DNA from: an uncultured Arenicella sp.
Lineage (GTDB): Bacteria > Pseudomonadota > Gammaproteobacteria > Arenicellales > Arenicellaceae
DNA length: 64,000 bases
Direction of reading: 5' to 3'
Assembly (NCBI GenBank): GCA_938045295.1
Contig: CALINO010000004.1
Coordinates: 1-64,000 of the forward strand
Below the pieces are notes generated by a model. It had not been told where the DNA came from and made no database searches. It saw only the letters and a program-made list of their open reading frames with translations. Of this stretch, positions 45,706-54,983 are shown in pieces (position 1 is the stretch's first letter; the number at the start of each line of letters is the position of its first letter). The translations under genes and the position numbers were made by a program.

Positions 45706-46629
45706 ATGTCATTTGATGATCGTGATGGTTTTATTTGGATGGATGGCGAGTTCGTAGATTGGCGAGACGCCAAGGTGCATGTGTTAACTCATACGCTTCA
45801 TTACGGTGTTGGCGTTTTCGAAGGTGTGCGTGCTTATGCCACCGAGCAAGGCCCAGCAATCTTTCGTTTAGATCGCCATACTGAACGCTTAAATCAATCG
45901 GCTAAAATTATGGGAATGAACATTCCCTTTTCAGATGATGTGGTGAATCAAGCGCAGTGCGATGTGGTGCGAAAAAATAAGCTTAAATCAGCCTACCTAC
46001 GGCCTATGGCGTATTACGGCTCAGAAGGCATGGGCTTACACGCCAGTAATTTGAAAGTACATTTGATGGTGGCTGCGTGGGAATGGGGTACGTATTTGGG
46101 CGACGATGCGCTTGAAAAAGGCATACGCGTTAAAACCTCATCGTTTAGCCGTCACCACGTGAACAGCACCATGGCCAAAGCTAAGACCAACGGTCATTAC
46201 ACAAACTCAATTTTAGCAACCCAAGAGGCGGCTAACTCGGGTTACGATGAAGCCTTATTGCTGGATACCAACGGTTATGTGGCTGAAGGCGCCGGTGAAA
46301 ATATCTTTGTGATTCGTCGAGGGAAGGTCTACACCCCAGAATTAACTTCGGCGCTTGAGGGAATTACCCGAGATACTGTGGTGGAAGTGCTTACAAAAGA
46401 CATGGGGCTTGATGTGGTGGAAAAGCAAATCACCCGCGATGAAGTGTACACCGCCGATGAAGTTTTCTTTACTGGCACCGCGGCCGAAGTTACGCCCATT
46501 GCATCGTTAGATGATCGTGAAATAGGCGACGGTTCTCGCGGTGTAATAACTGAAGAGGTTCAGACTCGATACTTTGATATCGTCAATGGTCGAGATAAAA
46601 CACGCCAGCACTGGCTAACGTACCTGTAA
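45706..46629 (+). CDS. ilvE: Branched-chain amino acid aminotransferase
   Basis: PLP-dependent class IV transaminase for the last step of leucine, isoleucine and valine synthesis. From the chosen ATG it has 307 aa, matching E. coli IlvE (309). FIWMDGEFVDWRDAKVHVLTHTLHYG opens the protein, the PLP Lys lies in STMAKAKTNGHYTNS, and EALLLDTNGYVAEGAGENIF is the class IV signature. GGAGAGAA precedes the ATG at good spacing; an ATG nine codons upstream has none. Confidence 0.96.
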   Translation: MSFDDRDGFIWMDGEFVDWRDAKVHVLTHTLHYGVGVFEGVRAYATEQGPAIFRLDRHTERLNQSAKIMGMNIPFSDDVVNQAQCDVVRKNKLKSAYLRPMAYYGSEGMGLHASNLKVHLMVAAWEWGTYLGDDALEKGIRVKTSSFSRHHVNSTMAKAKTNGHYTNSILATQEAANSGYDEALLLDTNGYVAEGAGENIFVIRRGKVYTPELTSALEGITRDTVVEVLTKDMGLDVVEKQITRDEVYTADEVFFTGTAAEVTPIASLDDREIGDGSRGVITEEVQTRYFDIVNGRDKTRQHWLTYL

Positions 46630-46717
46630 ACCAATACTGCTTAATGACGTCGATATTGTCGATATTGTTGCTTAGTAAAATCTACTTAGTGGCTTGCAAT
46701 CAAACTAGAGTGTCTTT

Positions 46718-47746
46718 GTGCCTTCGCTAGATAACGTAAATAAATACCTGATTATTGGCCCGTCTTGGGTGGGTGATATGGTCATGGCGCAAAGCCTGTT
46801 CATTGACATTAAACGCCAGCACCCGAATGCGCACATTGATGTGCTGGCGCCGGCGTGGACGGCTGCGTTAATTGACCGCATGCCTGAGGTGACTAAACTG
46901 GTTGCCGCCAATTTCAATCACGGCAAGCTGAGCCTGGGTGAGCGTGTGCGCTTGGGCAAAGAGCTGCGTGCAGAACAATACACTCATGCCATTGCATTAC
47001 CTAATTCTCTAAAGTCGGCCTTGGTGCCATGGATTGCCAAAATACCCAAGCGAACCGGGTTTGTTGGTGAACAGCGCTGGGGCTTGGTTAATGATATTCG
47101 TAAGCTCGATAAAGCGGCCTTACCGATGACGGTGCAACGGTTTATTGCGCTGGGTTTGGATAAGGGCGTCTCGCCTCGGCCAATTGAGAGTATTGCTGCC
47201 CCTAAATTGGTGGCAAACCCAGAACAAGTCTCAAGCGCATTAGCTAAGAATAATCTTGACCGTAATTCGCCCGTGTTGGCGCTTTGCCCTGGTGCCGAGT
47301 TTGGTGCGTCAAAGCAGTGGCCGGCAAGCCATTACGCCAAAGTCGCGGAGCACTACTTGTCACAAGGGTGGGGTGTTTGGCTTTTCGGTTCTGATAATGA
47401 CAAAGCCATATGCCAAGAAATCAACGCCCTGAGTGGGGGTAAGGCGAGGGTGTTGGCTGGTCAAACCACATTAACCGAAGCTGTTGATCTGATTTCGGTC
47501 GCCTCCTTAGTAATGAGTAATGACTCAGGGCTAATGCACATTGCGGCGGCCTTGCAAGTGCCATTGGTTGCCATTTACGGGTCCACCGACCCGGGGCACA
47601 CGCCGCCATTGAGCGCCAACCACGCCATCGCGCGATTAGACCTGCAGTGCAGCCCATGTTTTAAGCGTGAGTGCCCGTTACAGCACTTAGATTGCCTGCG
47701 CACGCTCATGCCTGAGGCCGTATTGCAATTGGCCGAGAGTTTATAA
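46718..47746 (+). CDS. waaF: ADP-heptose:LPS heptosyltransferase II
   Basis: GT9 glycosyltransferase that adds the second L-glycero-D-manno-heptose to the LPS inner core. The 342 aa protein starts with YLIIGPSWVGDMVMAQSLF, has ALPNSLKSALVPW and the nucleotide-binding LCPGAEFGASKQWP, then VMSNDSGLMHIAAAL near the C-terminus. Start codon is GTG. The stop codon overlaps the waaC ATG by one base, so the two are translationally coupled. Confidence 0.94.
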   Translation: MPSLDNVNKYLIIGPSWVGDMVMAQSLFIDIKRQHPNAHIDVLAPAWTAALIDRMPEVTKLVAANFNHGKLSLGERVRLGKELRAEQYTHAIALPNSLKSALVPWIAKIPKRTGFVGEQRWGLVNDIRKLDKAALPMTVQRFIALGLDKGVSPRPIESIAAPKLVANPEQVSSALAKNNLDRNSPVLALCPGAEFGASKQWPASHYAKVAEHYLSQGWGVWLFGSDNDKAICQEINALSGGKARVLAGQTTLTEAVDLISVASLVMSNDSGLMHIAAALQVPLVAIYGSTDPGHTPPLSANHAIARLDLQCSPCFKRECPLQHLDCLRTLMPEAVLQLAESL

Positions 47747-48765
47747 TGCGCGTTTTAGTCGTTAAGTTAACCTCCATGGGTGATGTGCTGCACGTCATGC
47801 CTGCGCTCAGTGATCTAAAACAACATCACCCCAATATTGTGGTTGATTGGATGGTTGAAGAAAGCTTCGCTGAAATTCCGCAATGGCACCCGCTGGTTGA
47901 TCGCACCATTGAAGTGGCAACACGGCGTTGGCGGCGTTTTAAATGGGCGTATGCAAAAGAGTTTTTTGCCAGTGTGCGGCACTTACGGTCGCAACGTTAC
48001 GACGTTGTGATTGATGCTCAAGGCTTGATGAAAAGTGCGGTGTTTAGCCGCTTTGCCAAACTAAATAAAGGCGGCAAACGGATTGGCTTTTCGGCTGATT
48101 CCATGAAAGAGTCTCCGGCGGCTAAGTTCTATAATACGCCGGTGCAGGTTGGGCGTCAGCAGCACGCCGTTGAACGTGTGCGGCAATTGTTCGCGGGCGG
48201 CTTTGGTTACCCCTTGCCTAACGCAAAACCAGATTATGGTTTAAGCGCATCAAAACAAAGCTCGCGCGATTTGCCTGCAATATGCCTGCTGCACGGCACA
48301 ACATGGGCAACCAAGCATTTACCGGAAAATATTTGGCGTGAACTTGCGCAATTAATTCAAGATGACGGTTATAAGGTGATCTTGTGTTGGGGTAATGAGC
48401 GTGAAAAACAGCGCGCTGACACCATCGCGCAAGGCCTAAGTCATGCGCAAGTCTTGCCAAAGTCTAATCTGACTGAATTAAAGCAGCAATTATCCAAAGC
48501 CAGTGGCGCCATTGCGGTCGACACCGGTTTGGGGCATTTGGCGGCCGCAATGGGGTTGCCGTGCATTTCTATTTATGGCTCTACCGACGCCGATTTAACC
48601 GGCGCGTTGGGTGATAACCAGCAGTGGTTACAAAGCACCTACCCTTGCTCGCCTTGTTTGTTAAAAGAGTGCCCTAAGCTTACGCAACAAGTTACCCAGC
48701 CTCCATGCTATCAAGAGATAACCGCGTCTCAAATATGGCAGCGCTTGTATGAGCAAATCGCCTAG
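47746..48765 (+). CDS. waaC: ADP-heptose:LPS heptosyltransferase I
   Basis: GT9 enzyme that adds the first heptose to Kdo2-lipid A. The 339 aa protein opens MRVLVVKLTSMGDVLHVMPALSD, which is diagnostic for WaaC, and contains VIDAQGLMKSAVFSRFA, the donor-binding LLHGTTWATKHLPE and AIAVDTGLGHLAAAMG. It overlaps waaF by one base. The next LPS core gene (waaG-waaP fusion) begins 113 bp downstream, behind its own candidate promoter. Confidence 0.95.
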   Translation: MRVLVVKLTSMGDVLHVMPALSDLKQHHPNIVVDWMVEESFAEIPQWHPLVDRTIEVATRRWRRFKWAYAKEFFASVRHLRSQRYDVVIDAQGLMKSAVFSRFAKLNKGGKRIGFSADSMKESPAAKFYNTPVQVGRQQHAVERVRQLFAGGFGYPLPNAKPDYGLSASKQSSRDLPAICLLHGTTWATKHLPENIWRELAQLIQDDGYKVILCWGNEREKQRADTIAQGLSHAQVLPKSNLTELKQQLSKASGAIAVDTGLGHLAAAMGLPCISIYGSTDADLTGALGDNQQWLQSTYPCSPCLLKECPKLTQQVTQPPCYQEITASQIWQRLYEQIA

Positions 48766-48844
48766 CGCTATTGAACACGGCCCGCTAAATCGCCTTTAAG
48801 CGTCAAAATCGAGCTAAATAAAAGGCTAAACCTGATTTTGCGCG

Positions 48845-48850
48845 TATAAT
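48845..48850 (+). promoter_or_regulatory. Candidate -10 element for the waaG-waaP fusion
   Basis: TATAAT 28 bp before the ATG, giving a leader of about 22 nt. No -35 box and no good ribosome site are visible. Confidence 0.4.
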
Positions 48851-48878
48851 CGCGGTAAATCATTGTCATTTTATTATT

Positions 48879-50993
48879 ATGCATTTCGCGTTCTGTCTAT
48901 ATAAACATTTTCCGTACAGTGGCTTATCGCTCGATATGCTGCGCATTGCTAACGAGTGCATTCAGCGTGGCCATAAGGCAACGGTGTTTACTGGCAGCTG
49001 GGAAGGTGAGGTTCCTGACGGCGTTGAAGTGGTTATTATTAAGCATTTTGGTTTAACCAATCATACGCGGGCGCATTCGTTTCATCGCAAATTGCGCAAG
49101 CAACTTGACAGCAAGAGTTTTGATGTGGTGGTGGGCTTTAATAAGATACCGGGGCTGGATATATATTACTGCGGTGATTATTGCTATGTCGGGCGTTCCT
49201 TTTTACGCCACTCTTGGTTTTATCGATTCACTCCTCGCTTCTTGTATTTCTCTAACTTCGAGCGCGGTGTGTTTGATGCATCCTCAAAGACCAATATTTT
49301 ATCGTTATCTAACCGCGAAAAATTAATCTATCAGCAGTATTACTTGACTCAAGATTCGCGGTTTTTATGTTTACCACCAACCTTAGAGAAAGCTCGTTGG
49401 GCGAATCTTGGCGAGTTACCCAATCGAGAGTCATTGCGCACCTCTTTAGGTATTACCGATGACGAAAATTTAGTGTTGCTCATTGGTTCTGGCTTTCAAA
49501 CCAAAGGCTTAGATCGAGCCATTATGGCGTTGTCGGCTCTGCCTGAAGAATTGCTAAGCAAGACTAAGTTATTTGTGGTTGGGCAAGATAAAATTGATAA
49601 CTTTCAACGCATTGCCAAGCGTTACGGTGTGTCTGACCAGATTCACTTTTTGGGCGGGCGTACGGATGTTCCAGCGTTAATGAAAGCGGGTGACATGTTA
49701 TTGCACCCAGCGTATGCAGAAACAACAGGCGGAGTGCTGCTAGAGGCCATTGTGTCCGGTTTGCCAGTATTGGCTACGCCCGTGTGTGGCTATGCTCCGC
49801 ATATCAAAACCGCCAATGCTGGGCACGTTTTAAGAAAACGTTTTTCACAGCAAGAGTTAAATCAAAAATTGCATGAAATGCTGCTTTCAGATGAAAAAGA
49901 CACATGGCGGCAAAATGGTTTGAAGTATGGGCAGAACCCAAGCCTGTATGTCATGCCACAGCGTGCCGTCGACTTCATTGAGCAGACCTGCGCGCAACAG
50001 GGTTTATACCTAAAGCGCGACAGTAAAATAAATAACGAAGAGCAGTTATATATTACTAACGAGTTACGTCAATCGTTGCGTGGTGAAGATTCGTTTTACC
50101 AAATGATGAATATTGACGGTAAGGTTTACCGAGAAGCCCTAGGTCGGCGTACATTACGATTCACTCGTGGTGACAAAGATTACTTTTTGAAGATGCACAC
50201 CGGCGTAGGCTGGGGTGAAATTTTCAAGAATATTGTGTATTTGCGTGCGCCAGTGGTGGGTGCATTAAACGAGTGGCACGGGGTGCATCGCCTTAAAGAT
50301 TTGGAAATAGACACCATGACGGTATCGGCTTACGGTATTCGTGGTCGTAACCCAGCGACTAAGCACTCGTTCATTGTGACCGAAGCGCTGCCAACCGAGA
50401 CCAGTTTGGAAGATTTTTGCGGTGAGTGGCAAGACAACCCACCAACCACAATCAAAGAAATACGTTTAAAGCGTTGGATTTTGAATAAAGTGGTCGAAAC
50501 TGCGCGCGTTATTCATGAAAATGGCGCCAACCATAGAGACTTTTACCTCTGTCATTTCTTGCTAGACGCTCATTTTTCTGATGACCAGCGAGTGTCTTCG
50601 TCGAGCAAACTTTATTTGATCGACTTGCACCGTATTCAAATGCGGCGCAAAACACCCGAACGTTGGGCGGTGAAGGACATTGCTGGCTTGTATTACTCGA
50701 GTAAAGACATTGGTCTGACGCAACGCGATTTATTTCGATTTATGAAGCTTTATCGAGGCAAGTCATTACGAGAAATTTTCAGCTCAGACATGTCTTTCTG
50801 GAGAAAGGTGGTCAGTCGTGGCAATAAACTCTATGAGTCAGAACAGCGTAAAGCCAAAGCAAAAGAGAGCTTAAAGCGCCAACAGGCTCAAGAACGCCTG
50901 CAAGGGTCTTTGCCTGATGTTGGGGCGAATTCTGCATCAAGCAACACAGCAAAGACATCGGGTTTAAGCATTCGTGACCACGTAGGAAAATAA
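48879..50993 (+). CDS. Fused LPS core glycosyltransferase I and core heptose kinase (WaaG-WaaP)
   Basis: A 704 aa protein combining two LPS core enzymes. Residues 1 to about 375 are a GT4 glycosyltransferase of WaaG type: MHFAFCLYKHFPYSGLSLDMLR, FNKIPGLDIYYCGD, LIGSGFQTKGLDRAI and ETTGGVLLEAIVSGLPVL. WaaG adds glucose (or another hexose) to heptose II. Residues about 400-640 are a WaaP kinase with YFLKMHTGVGWGEIFKN, ALNEWHGVHRL and the catalytic loop NHRDFYLCHFLL (His552, Asp554); WaaP phosphorylates heptose I. A lysine- and glutamine-rich tail ends the protein. The frame is continuous, with no internal start suggesting separate genes. A second LPS kinase gene follows 15 bp later. Confidence 0.9.
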   Translation: MHFAFCLYKHFPYSGLSLDMLRIANECIQRGHKATVFTGSWEGEVPDGVEVVIIKHFGLTNHTRAHSFHRKLRKQLDSKSFDVVVGFNKIPGLDIYYCGDYCYVGRSFLRHSWFYRFTPRFLYFSNFERGVFDASSKTNILSLSNREKLIYQQYYLTQDSRFLCLPPTLEKARWANLGELPNRESLRTSLGITDDENLVLLIGSGFQTKGLDRAIMALSALPEELLSKTKLFVVGQDKIDNFQRIAKRYGVSDQIHFLGGRTDVPALMKAGDMLLHPAYAETTGGVLLEAIVSGLPVLATPVCGYAPHIKTANAGHVLRKRFSQQELNQKLHEMLLSDEKDTWRQNGLKYGQNPSLYVMPQRAVDFIEQTCAQQGLYLKRDSKINNEEQLYITNELRQSLRGEDSFYQMMNIDGKVYREALGRRTLRFTRGDKDYFLKMHTGVGWGEIFKNIVYLRAPVVGALNEWHGVHRLKDLEIDTMTVSAYGIRGRNPATKHSFIVTEALPTETSLEDFCGEWQDNPPTTIKEIRLKRWILNKVVETARVIHENGANHRDFYLCHFLLDAHFSDDQRVSSSSKLYLIDLHRIQMRRKTPERWAVKDIAGLYYSSKDIGLTQRDLFRFMKLYRGKSLREIFSSDMSFWRKVVSRGNKLYESEQRKAKAKESLKRQQAQERLQGSLPDVGANSASSNTAKTSGLSIRDHVGK

Positions 50994-51008
50994 GTGTTGG
51001 CGAATTAA

Positions 51009-51716
51009 ATGATGCGCAGCGGTGAAAATATACAGGCCCTTGATGCCGGTGGTATCAAGGGCTGGCGGCAAGTTCGAATTGAAGGCCAATGTCGTGAGCA
51101 TGGTTTGCCTTATTCCGTTGCCGGGCTCAACGATATTATTCAGCGAGCCGACCCTGCCGATATTTTAAAAAATGATCGCACTACCACGGTGGTTCGGCAT
51201 GAGTCTGGCGGCAAGCAATACATTATTAAGCGTTATAACCCTCGAAACTTTTGGCATAAAGTAAAACGCGCTTTTCGAAAGTCTCGTGCGCGGCGATGCT
51301 GGGAAATGAGCTTTGCGTTAAAGGCGGCTGGGCTTAATGTGTCAACACCCACACTCATGCTAGAAGAGCGGATTGGGCCAATACGTAAAGATGCGTTTTT
51401 TGTAAACGAATGTTTGCTTGGTGATGAGTTGTTGAGTGAATTACCCAACATGGGTGAGCTTGGTCACCAGCAAGTAAAGAGCGCTGTTTTCCACGCGTTC
51501 GAACAGTTGGCTCAAGCTAAAATATCGCACGGCGACATGAAAGCATCTAATTTGTTGTGGGTCAGCGGCGCATTGTTTTTTATTGACTTAGATGCGGCAC
51601 AGAAACACAACTCATGGTCATTAAATTGGCGGCAAAAACACCGTAAAGACAAGCGCCGTTTCCTCAAAAACTGGCAACAATACCCTGATCTATTGGCGCT
51701 GTTTAAAGATTTGTAG
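51009..51716 (+). CDS. Lipopolysaccharide kinase (Kdo/WaaP family)
   Basis: A 235 aa atypical kinase encoded directly behind the WaaG-WaaP gene. Visible kinase residues are Lys74 in YIIKRY, Glu99 in the C-helix, the catalytic loop HGDMKASNLLW (Asp176, Asn181) and the metal-binding FIDLDA (Asp193). The pattern fits the Kdo/WaaP/InaA family. In organisms with several such kinases, relatives phosphorylate other heptose or Kdo positions of the inner core; the site here cannot be told. It ends 6 bp before the convergent patatin gene. Confidence 0.82.
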   Translation: MMRSGENIQALDAGGIKGWRQVRIEGQCREHGLPYSVAGLNDIIQRADPADILKNDRTTTVVRHESGGKQYIIKRYNPRNFWHKVKRAFRKSRARRCWEMSFALKAAGLNVSTPTLMLEERIGPIRKDAFFVNECLLGDELLSELPNMGELGHQQVKSAVFHAFEQLAQAKISHGDMKASNLLWVSGALFFIDLDAAQKHNSWSLNWRQKHRKDKRRFLKNWQQYPDLLALFKDL

Positions 51717-51722
51717 CGTGTG

Positions 51723-52868
51723 TTAGCTACGAAGAAACTGTTCCAATTCTGCTTTTTTTGCCATGGCATCGTTATAGCCAAGCTCAATCAATTGCTTGCA
51801 AAAGGCTTGTTCAAACATTAGGTAGCTGACTAGGCGGCGACTGTTGTTCTTCCCCATGCCTAGAAATTTAAGCGCAACACGAAAGCTGCGTGGCAAACTG
51901 TCATAGTGCGCTTGAGCTATATCAGCAATGTCGGCGGACGGTGAAATCATCAAAAAATCAATGTGCTTGAGGTGCTCAGAAGAATCGGTGTGCGAGTGTT
52001 CTTTTAATACTCTGTTAGTACGTTTCATTCGCTCAATGTCTGATTGCAGGCTGTTCAAAAACAAAGTATCTAATATGTAACCTGAAATTTGCCCTAAGCT
52101 CGGCCGCTTTTTAGGTGGCTCAGGTTTGCTTTGATTGCTTTTAATGCGTAAACCAATGACCAAAATTTTATCGGCACCTAAATGAATCGCAGGGCTGATC
52201 GGTGAGCTTTGCCGCATTGAACCATCACCAAAATATTCATCGCCAAGTTTCACCGAGGGGAAGATAACCGGAATGGCTGATGACGCCATTAAGTGATCGA
52301 TGGTGAGTTGACGTCGAACCCCTTCGCGATGGGTGCGTTTCCAGTTTTCTATGTTGGCATTGCCGTCGAAAAAAGTGGTTGATTGACCGGATGTGTAGCT
52401 GCAAGCAGTGATGCAGCAGCCGTGCAAGTCGCCTTGCTTGATGGCCTTATCAATGCGTTCAAAATCTACGTATTGGTTTAGTAATGTTCTTAATGGTGAA
52501 TTATCTAACACCGAACTGGGGCCGCTTTTCCAGTTGCCGAAACCAAAATTGCACCACGCCCAGCGTGCGATGCGCTTGGCTAGATTTTTTGCGTCAGCAT
52601 AAAAAACGTGGTTAAGTTTGAATTGCCCCCACACCTGTAAAATACGCTCCACACCTTGGTGGAAATTGCTGGCATTAGAGGCGAGTGCAATAGCATTAAT
52701 GGAGCCGGCAGAGGTGCCGCAAAGTACCGGAAACGGGTTTTCACAGCCCTCAGGTACCAATTCAGCCAAGGCCTTGAGTACCCCTACTTGATACGCGGCG
52801 CGAGCACCGCCGCCGCCTAACAGTAAGGCGGTACGACGGCTCTTGTTTTCTGGGCAATCTGCACTCAT
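51723..52868 (-). CDS. Patatin-like phospholipase
   Basis: Soluble 381 aa patatin-domain hydrolase. The oxyanion loop GGGGARAAYQVGVLKAL (about 18-33), nucleophile Ser53 in GTSAG and the catalytic Asp in FGDGSM complete the Ser-Asp dyad. The C-terminal part (about 250-380) is helical with a basic stretch and includes LGYNDAMAKKAELEQFL. It has no signal peptide, unlike secreted ExoU or PlpD, so it is likely cytosolic or membrane-associated. The gene is a single unit between convergent LPS genes and rhlB. Confidence 0.88.
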   Translation of the reverse strand: MSADCPENKSRRTALLLGGGGARAAYQVGVLKALAELVPEGCENPFPVLCGTSAGSINAIALASNASNFHQGVERILQVWGQFKLNHVFYADAKNLAKRIARWAWCNFGFGNWKSGPSSVLDNSPLRTLLNQYVDFERIDKAIKQGDLHGCCITACSYTSGQSTTFFDGNANIENWKRTHREGVRRQLTIDHLMASSAIPVIFPSVKLGDEYFGDGSMRQSSPISPAIHLGADKILVIGLRIKSNQSKPEPPKKRPSLGQISGYILDTLFLNSLQSDIERMKRTNRVLKEHSHTDSSEHLKHIDFLMISPSADIADIAQAHYDSLPRSFRVALKFLGMGKNNSRRLVSYLMFEQAFCKQLIELGYNDAMAKKAELEQFLRS

Positions 52869-52946
52869 GAATTGTGTTCAGTTCAAGCGCTTTCAGGCTT
52901 GTTGCAAAATCTTGTGATTAATAAAGACCGTGCAATGTGACAAAAA

Positions 52947-54446
52947 CTAACCGATTGCCGGAACCTCAATGTTTTTCTGGCCACGCAGTGGAATGCGGGT
53001 TTTTTTGCTTGGGGCTGACTTGCGTTTTTCCAATGCGGCCAGCTTTTCGGCTTCGCGTTGCTCAGGTGACTTCTCACTGCGAACGTTGTCTTTTCTGTTT
53101 TTTCTGTGCGGGCGATTCGGATTACCTTCCGCGCGGCGCTCCCGTTCTTTTGGCGCATGCTCTTTTTTCTCATTTGAGTGCGGCTTAGCTTTGCTGCGAT
53201 TGTCTCGGCCTTTTTTGTCTCTTGAGTCTCGTTTTTTGTTTGAACGCAGTTTAGACAAATCCGGTTTCACCGGGTCCTTAAATAATAGGTCGGCTATTTC
53301 ACGTTCCACTGGAATGCGGTGCTCTATGTATTCTTCAATGTCCATGATGTTCATGGCATAGGTTTCGCATATCAAGCTTGCTGCTACGCCGCTGGCGCCG
53401 GCACGCCCCGTTCGGCCAATGCGGTGCACATAATCTTCAGCATCAGTCGGCAGGTCAAAGTTGACCACTAAGCCTACATCGGGAATATGCAAGCCTCGTG
53501 CTGCTACGTCGGTTGCGATGAGAACATTGACTTCCCCATCTTTGAATTGTTGTAGCAGCTTTTCTCGTTTTTTCTGTGGCACATCACCGGACAGTAGTGC
53601 GCATTTAAAGTCATTACTTTTTAGCCAGGCTTCAATTTTTTCAGCCATGTGCTTGGTGTTAATGAAAACCACCGTGCGTTCTTCTTTGGCTTTGCTGAGT
53701 AGGCCCATAAGAAGAGGTATTTTTTCTTCATTTGACGGCATGTAGGCAATTTCTTCAACCCGGTCAGCGGTTACCTCAGCCTCTATTTTCACCACTTCAG
53801 GCTCACTCATGTGCTCGTAAGCCAATTCAGCAACACGATGCGAGAGTGTGGCCGAAAACAGTAAGTTCAATCTTTCGGTTGGTTCCGGCATTGCTCTGAA
53901 TAAATAGCGGATATCTGAAATGAAACCCAAATCAAACATTCTGTCGGCTTCGTCTAGAATAATGACTTCTAACGCATCAAGAGCAAAAACGCCTTGTTTA
54001 AAGTAGTCAATAATACGCCCGGGAGTGCCGATCAAAATATCCACGCCGGCCTCAATGGTGGTGCGCTGTTTTTCGTAGTCAGTGCCACCATAGGCTAAGC
54101 CCATTTTCAGCTCAGTATGTTTAATTAATGGCTTGCCATCTTCATGAATTTGAATGGCCAGCTCGCGCGTTGGCGCTACAATTAATGCTCTAACTGGATT
54201 TTTCTTGGAACTTTCTTTACGTTCCGTAGTTAATAGCTTATTCAAGCAAGCAATTAAAAAAGCCGCGGTTTTACCGGTTCCGGTTTGGGCTTGCCCGCTG
54301 ACGTCTTTGTTTTGAAGGGCTATGGGCAGGGCCATTGCCTGAATTGGTGTACAATATTCAAAACCAGTATCATCGATGCCTTTTTGTACATCGGGATGTA
54401 TGTCCAAGCTTGTAAACTTGGTGCTGCTTAAGTGTGTTTCTGTCAT
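52947..54446 (-). CDS. rhlB: DEAD-box RNA helicase RhlB
   Basis: RNA helicase, part of the RNA degradosome in E. coli. The 499 aa protein shows TKFTSLDIHPDVQKGI, Q motif and Walker A AQTGTGKTAAF, PTRELAIQI, TPGRIIDYF, DEAD in VIILDEADRMFDLGF, SAT in LFSATLSHR, and HRIGRTGRAG. The core ends near residue 380. A long tail rich in Lys, Arg, Glu and Ser (about 395-490) follows, as is usual for RNA-binding RhlB tails. The divergent trxA followed by rho reproduces the E. coli rhlB-trxA-rho order, which supports RhlB over RhlE or SrmB. Confidence 0.92.
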   Translation of the reverse strand: MTETHLSSTKFTSLDIHPDVQKGIDDTGFEYCTPIQAMALPIALQNKDVSGQAQTGTGKTAAFLIACLNKLLTTERKESSKKNPVRALIVAPTRELAIQIHEDGKPLIKHTELKMGLAYGGTDYEKQRTTIEAGVDILIGTPGRIIDYFKQGVFALDALEVIILDEADRMFDLGFISDIRYLFRAMPEPTERLNLLFSATLSHRVAELAYEHMSEPEVVKIEAEVTADRVEEIAYMPSNEEKIPLLMGLLSKAKEERTVVFINTKHMAEKIEAWLKSNDFKCALLSGDVPQKKREKLLQQFKDGEVNVLIATDVAARGLHIPDVGLVVNFDLPTDAEDYVHRIGRTGRAGASGVAASLICETYAMNIMDIEEYIEHRIPVEREIADLLFKDPVKPDLSKLRSNKKRDSRDKKGRDNRSKAKPHSNEKKEHAPKERERRAEGNPNRPHRKNRKDNVRSEKSPEQREAEKLAALEKRKSAPSKKTRIPLRGQKNIEVPAIG

Positions 54447-54595
54447 AAGAATGATGGTTGCCTATTATCTCAGGCTCCAGTTTGAACCTAGGATGCCCAA
54501 TTTGGACTCAAGTAAATTGCCACTCACCAGTCGCGGGTGTTGGGCGATGAATATTATTCAATAAATGTTATTTAAAAATGAAACCTAAGTGCCAC

Positions 54596-54608
54596 TTGCA
54601 TTATGCAA
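54596..54608. promoter_or_regulatory. Short palindrome in the rhlB-trxA intergenic region
   Basis: TTGCAT-T-ATGCAA is a perfect 13-nt palindrome, 49 bp before the trxA ATG. Its TTGCAT half may serve as a -35 with TATACC at 54623, but the 21-bp spacing is too long, so an operator is an equal possibility. Confidence 0.25.
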
Positions 54609-54656
54609 AATAATCCGCACACTATACCTTAATTTAGAACTCAAAAGGCGAATACT

Positions 54657-54983
54657 ATGTCTCAAAATACCTTAGAAATTACTGATGCGAGCTTCGAAAG
54701 CGATGTGATCAATGCTGACCAGCCAGTGCTGGTTGATTATTGGGCTGAATGGTGTGGCCCGTGCAAGATGCTTGCACCAATTTTAGACGAGGTGGCTGCC
54801 GAATACGGTGATAAATTAACCATAGCCAAGCTTGATATTGACCAAAACCCGAACACGCCGCCTAAGTACAGCGTTCGTGGTATTCCGACTTTGATGTTGT
54901 TCAAAGGTGGTAACGTGGCCGCTCAAAAAGTAGGCGCCATGTCTAAGACTCAGCTTATGGCGTTTATTGATGAGAATATCTAA
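54657..54983 (+). CDS. trxA: Thioredoxin 1
   Basis: Small dithiol oxidoreductase of the cytoplasm. The 108 aa protein has the active site WCGPC with Cys33 and Cys36, preceded by VLVDYWAE, and the cis-Pro segment [15 protein letters not shown]. Its length and sequence match TrxA exactly. AAGG lies 6-9 bases before the ATG. A terminator follows within 35 bp. Position between rhlB and rho is conserved. Confidence 0.97.
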   Translation: MSQNTLEITDASFESDVINADQPVLVDYWAEWCGPCKMLAPILDEVAAEYGDKLTIAKLDIDQNPNTPPKYSVRGIPTLMLFKGGNVAAQKVGAMSKTQLMAFIDENI

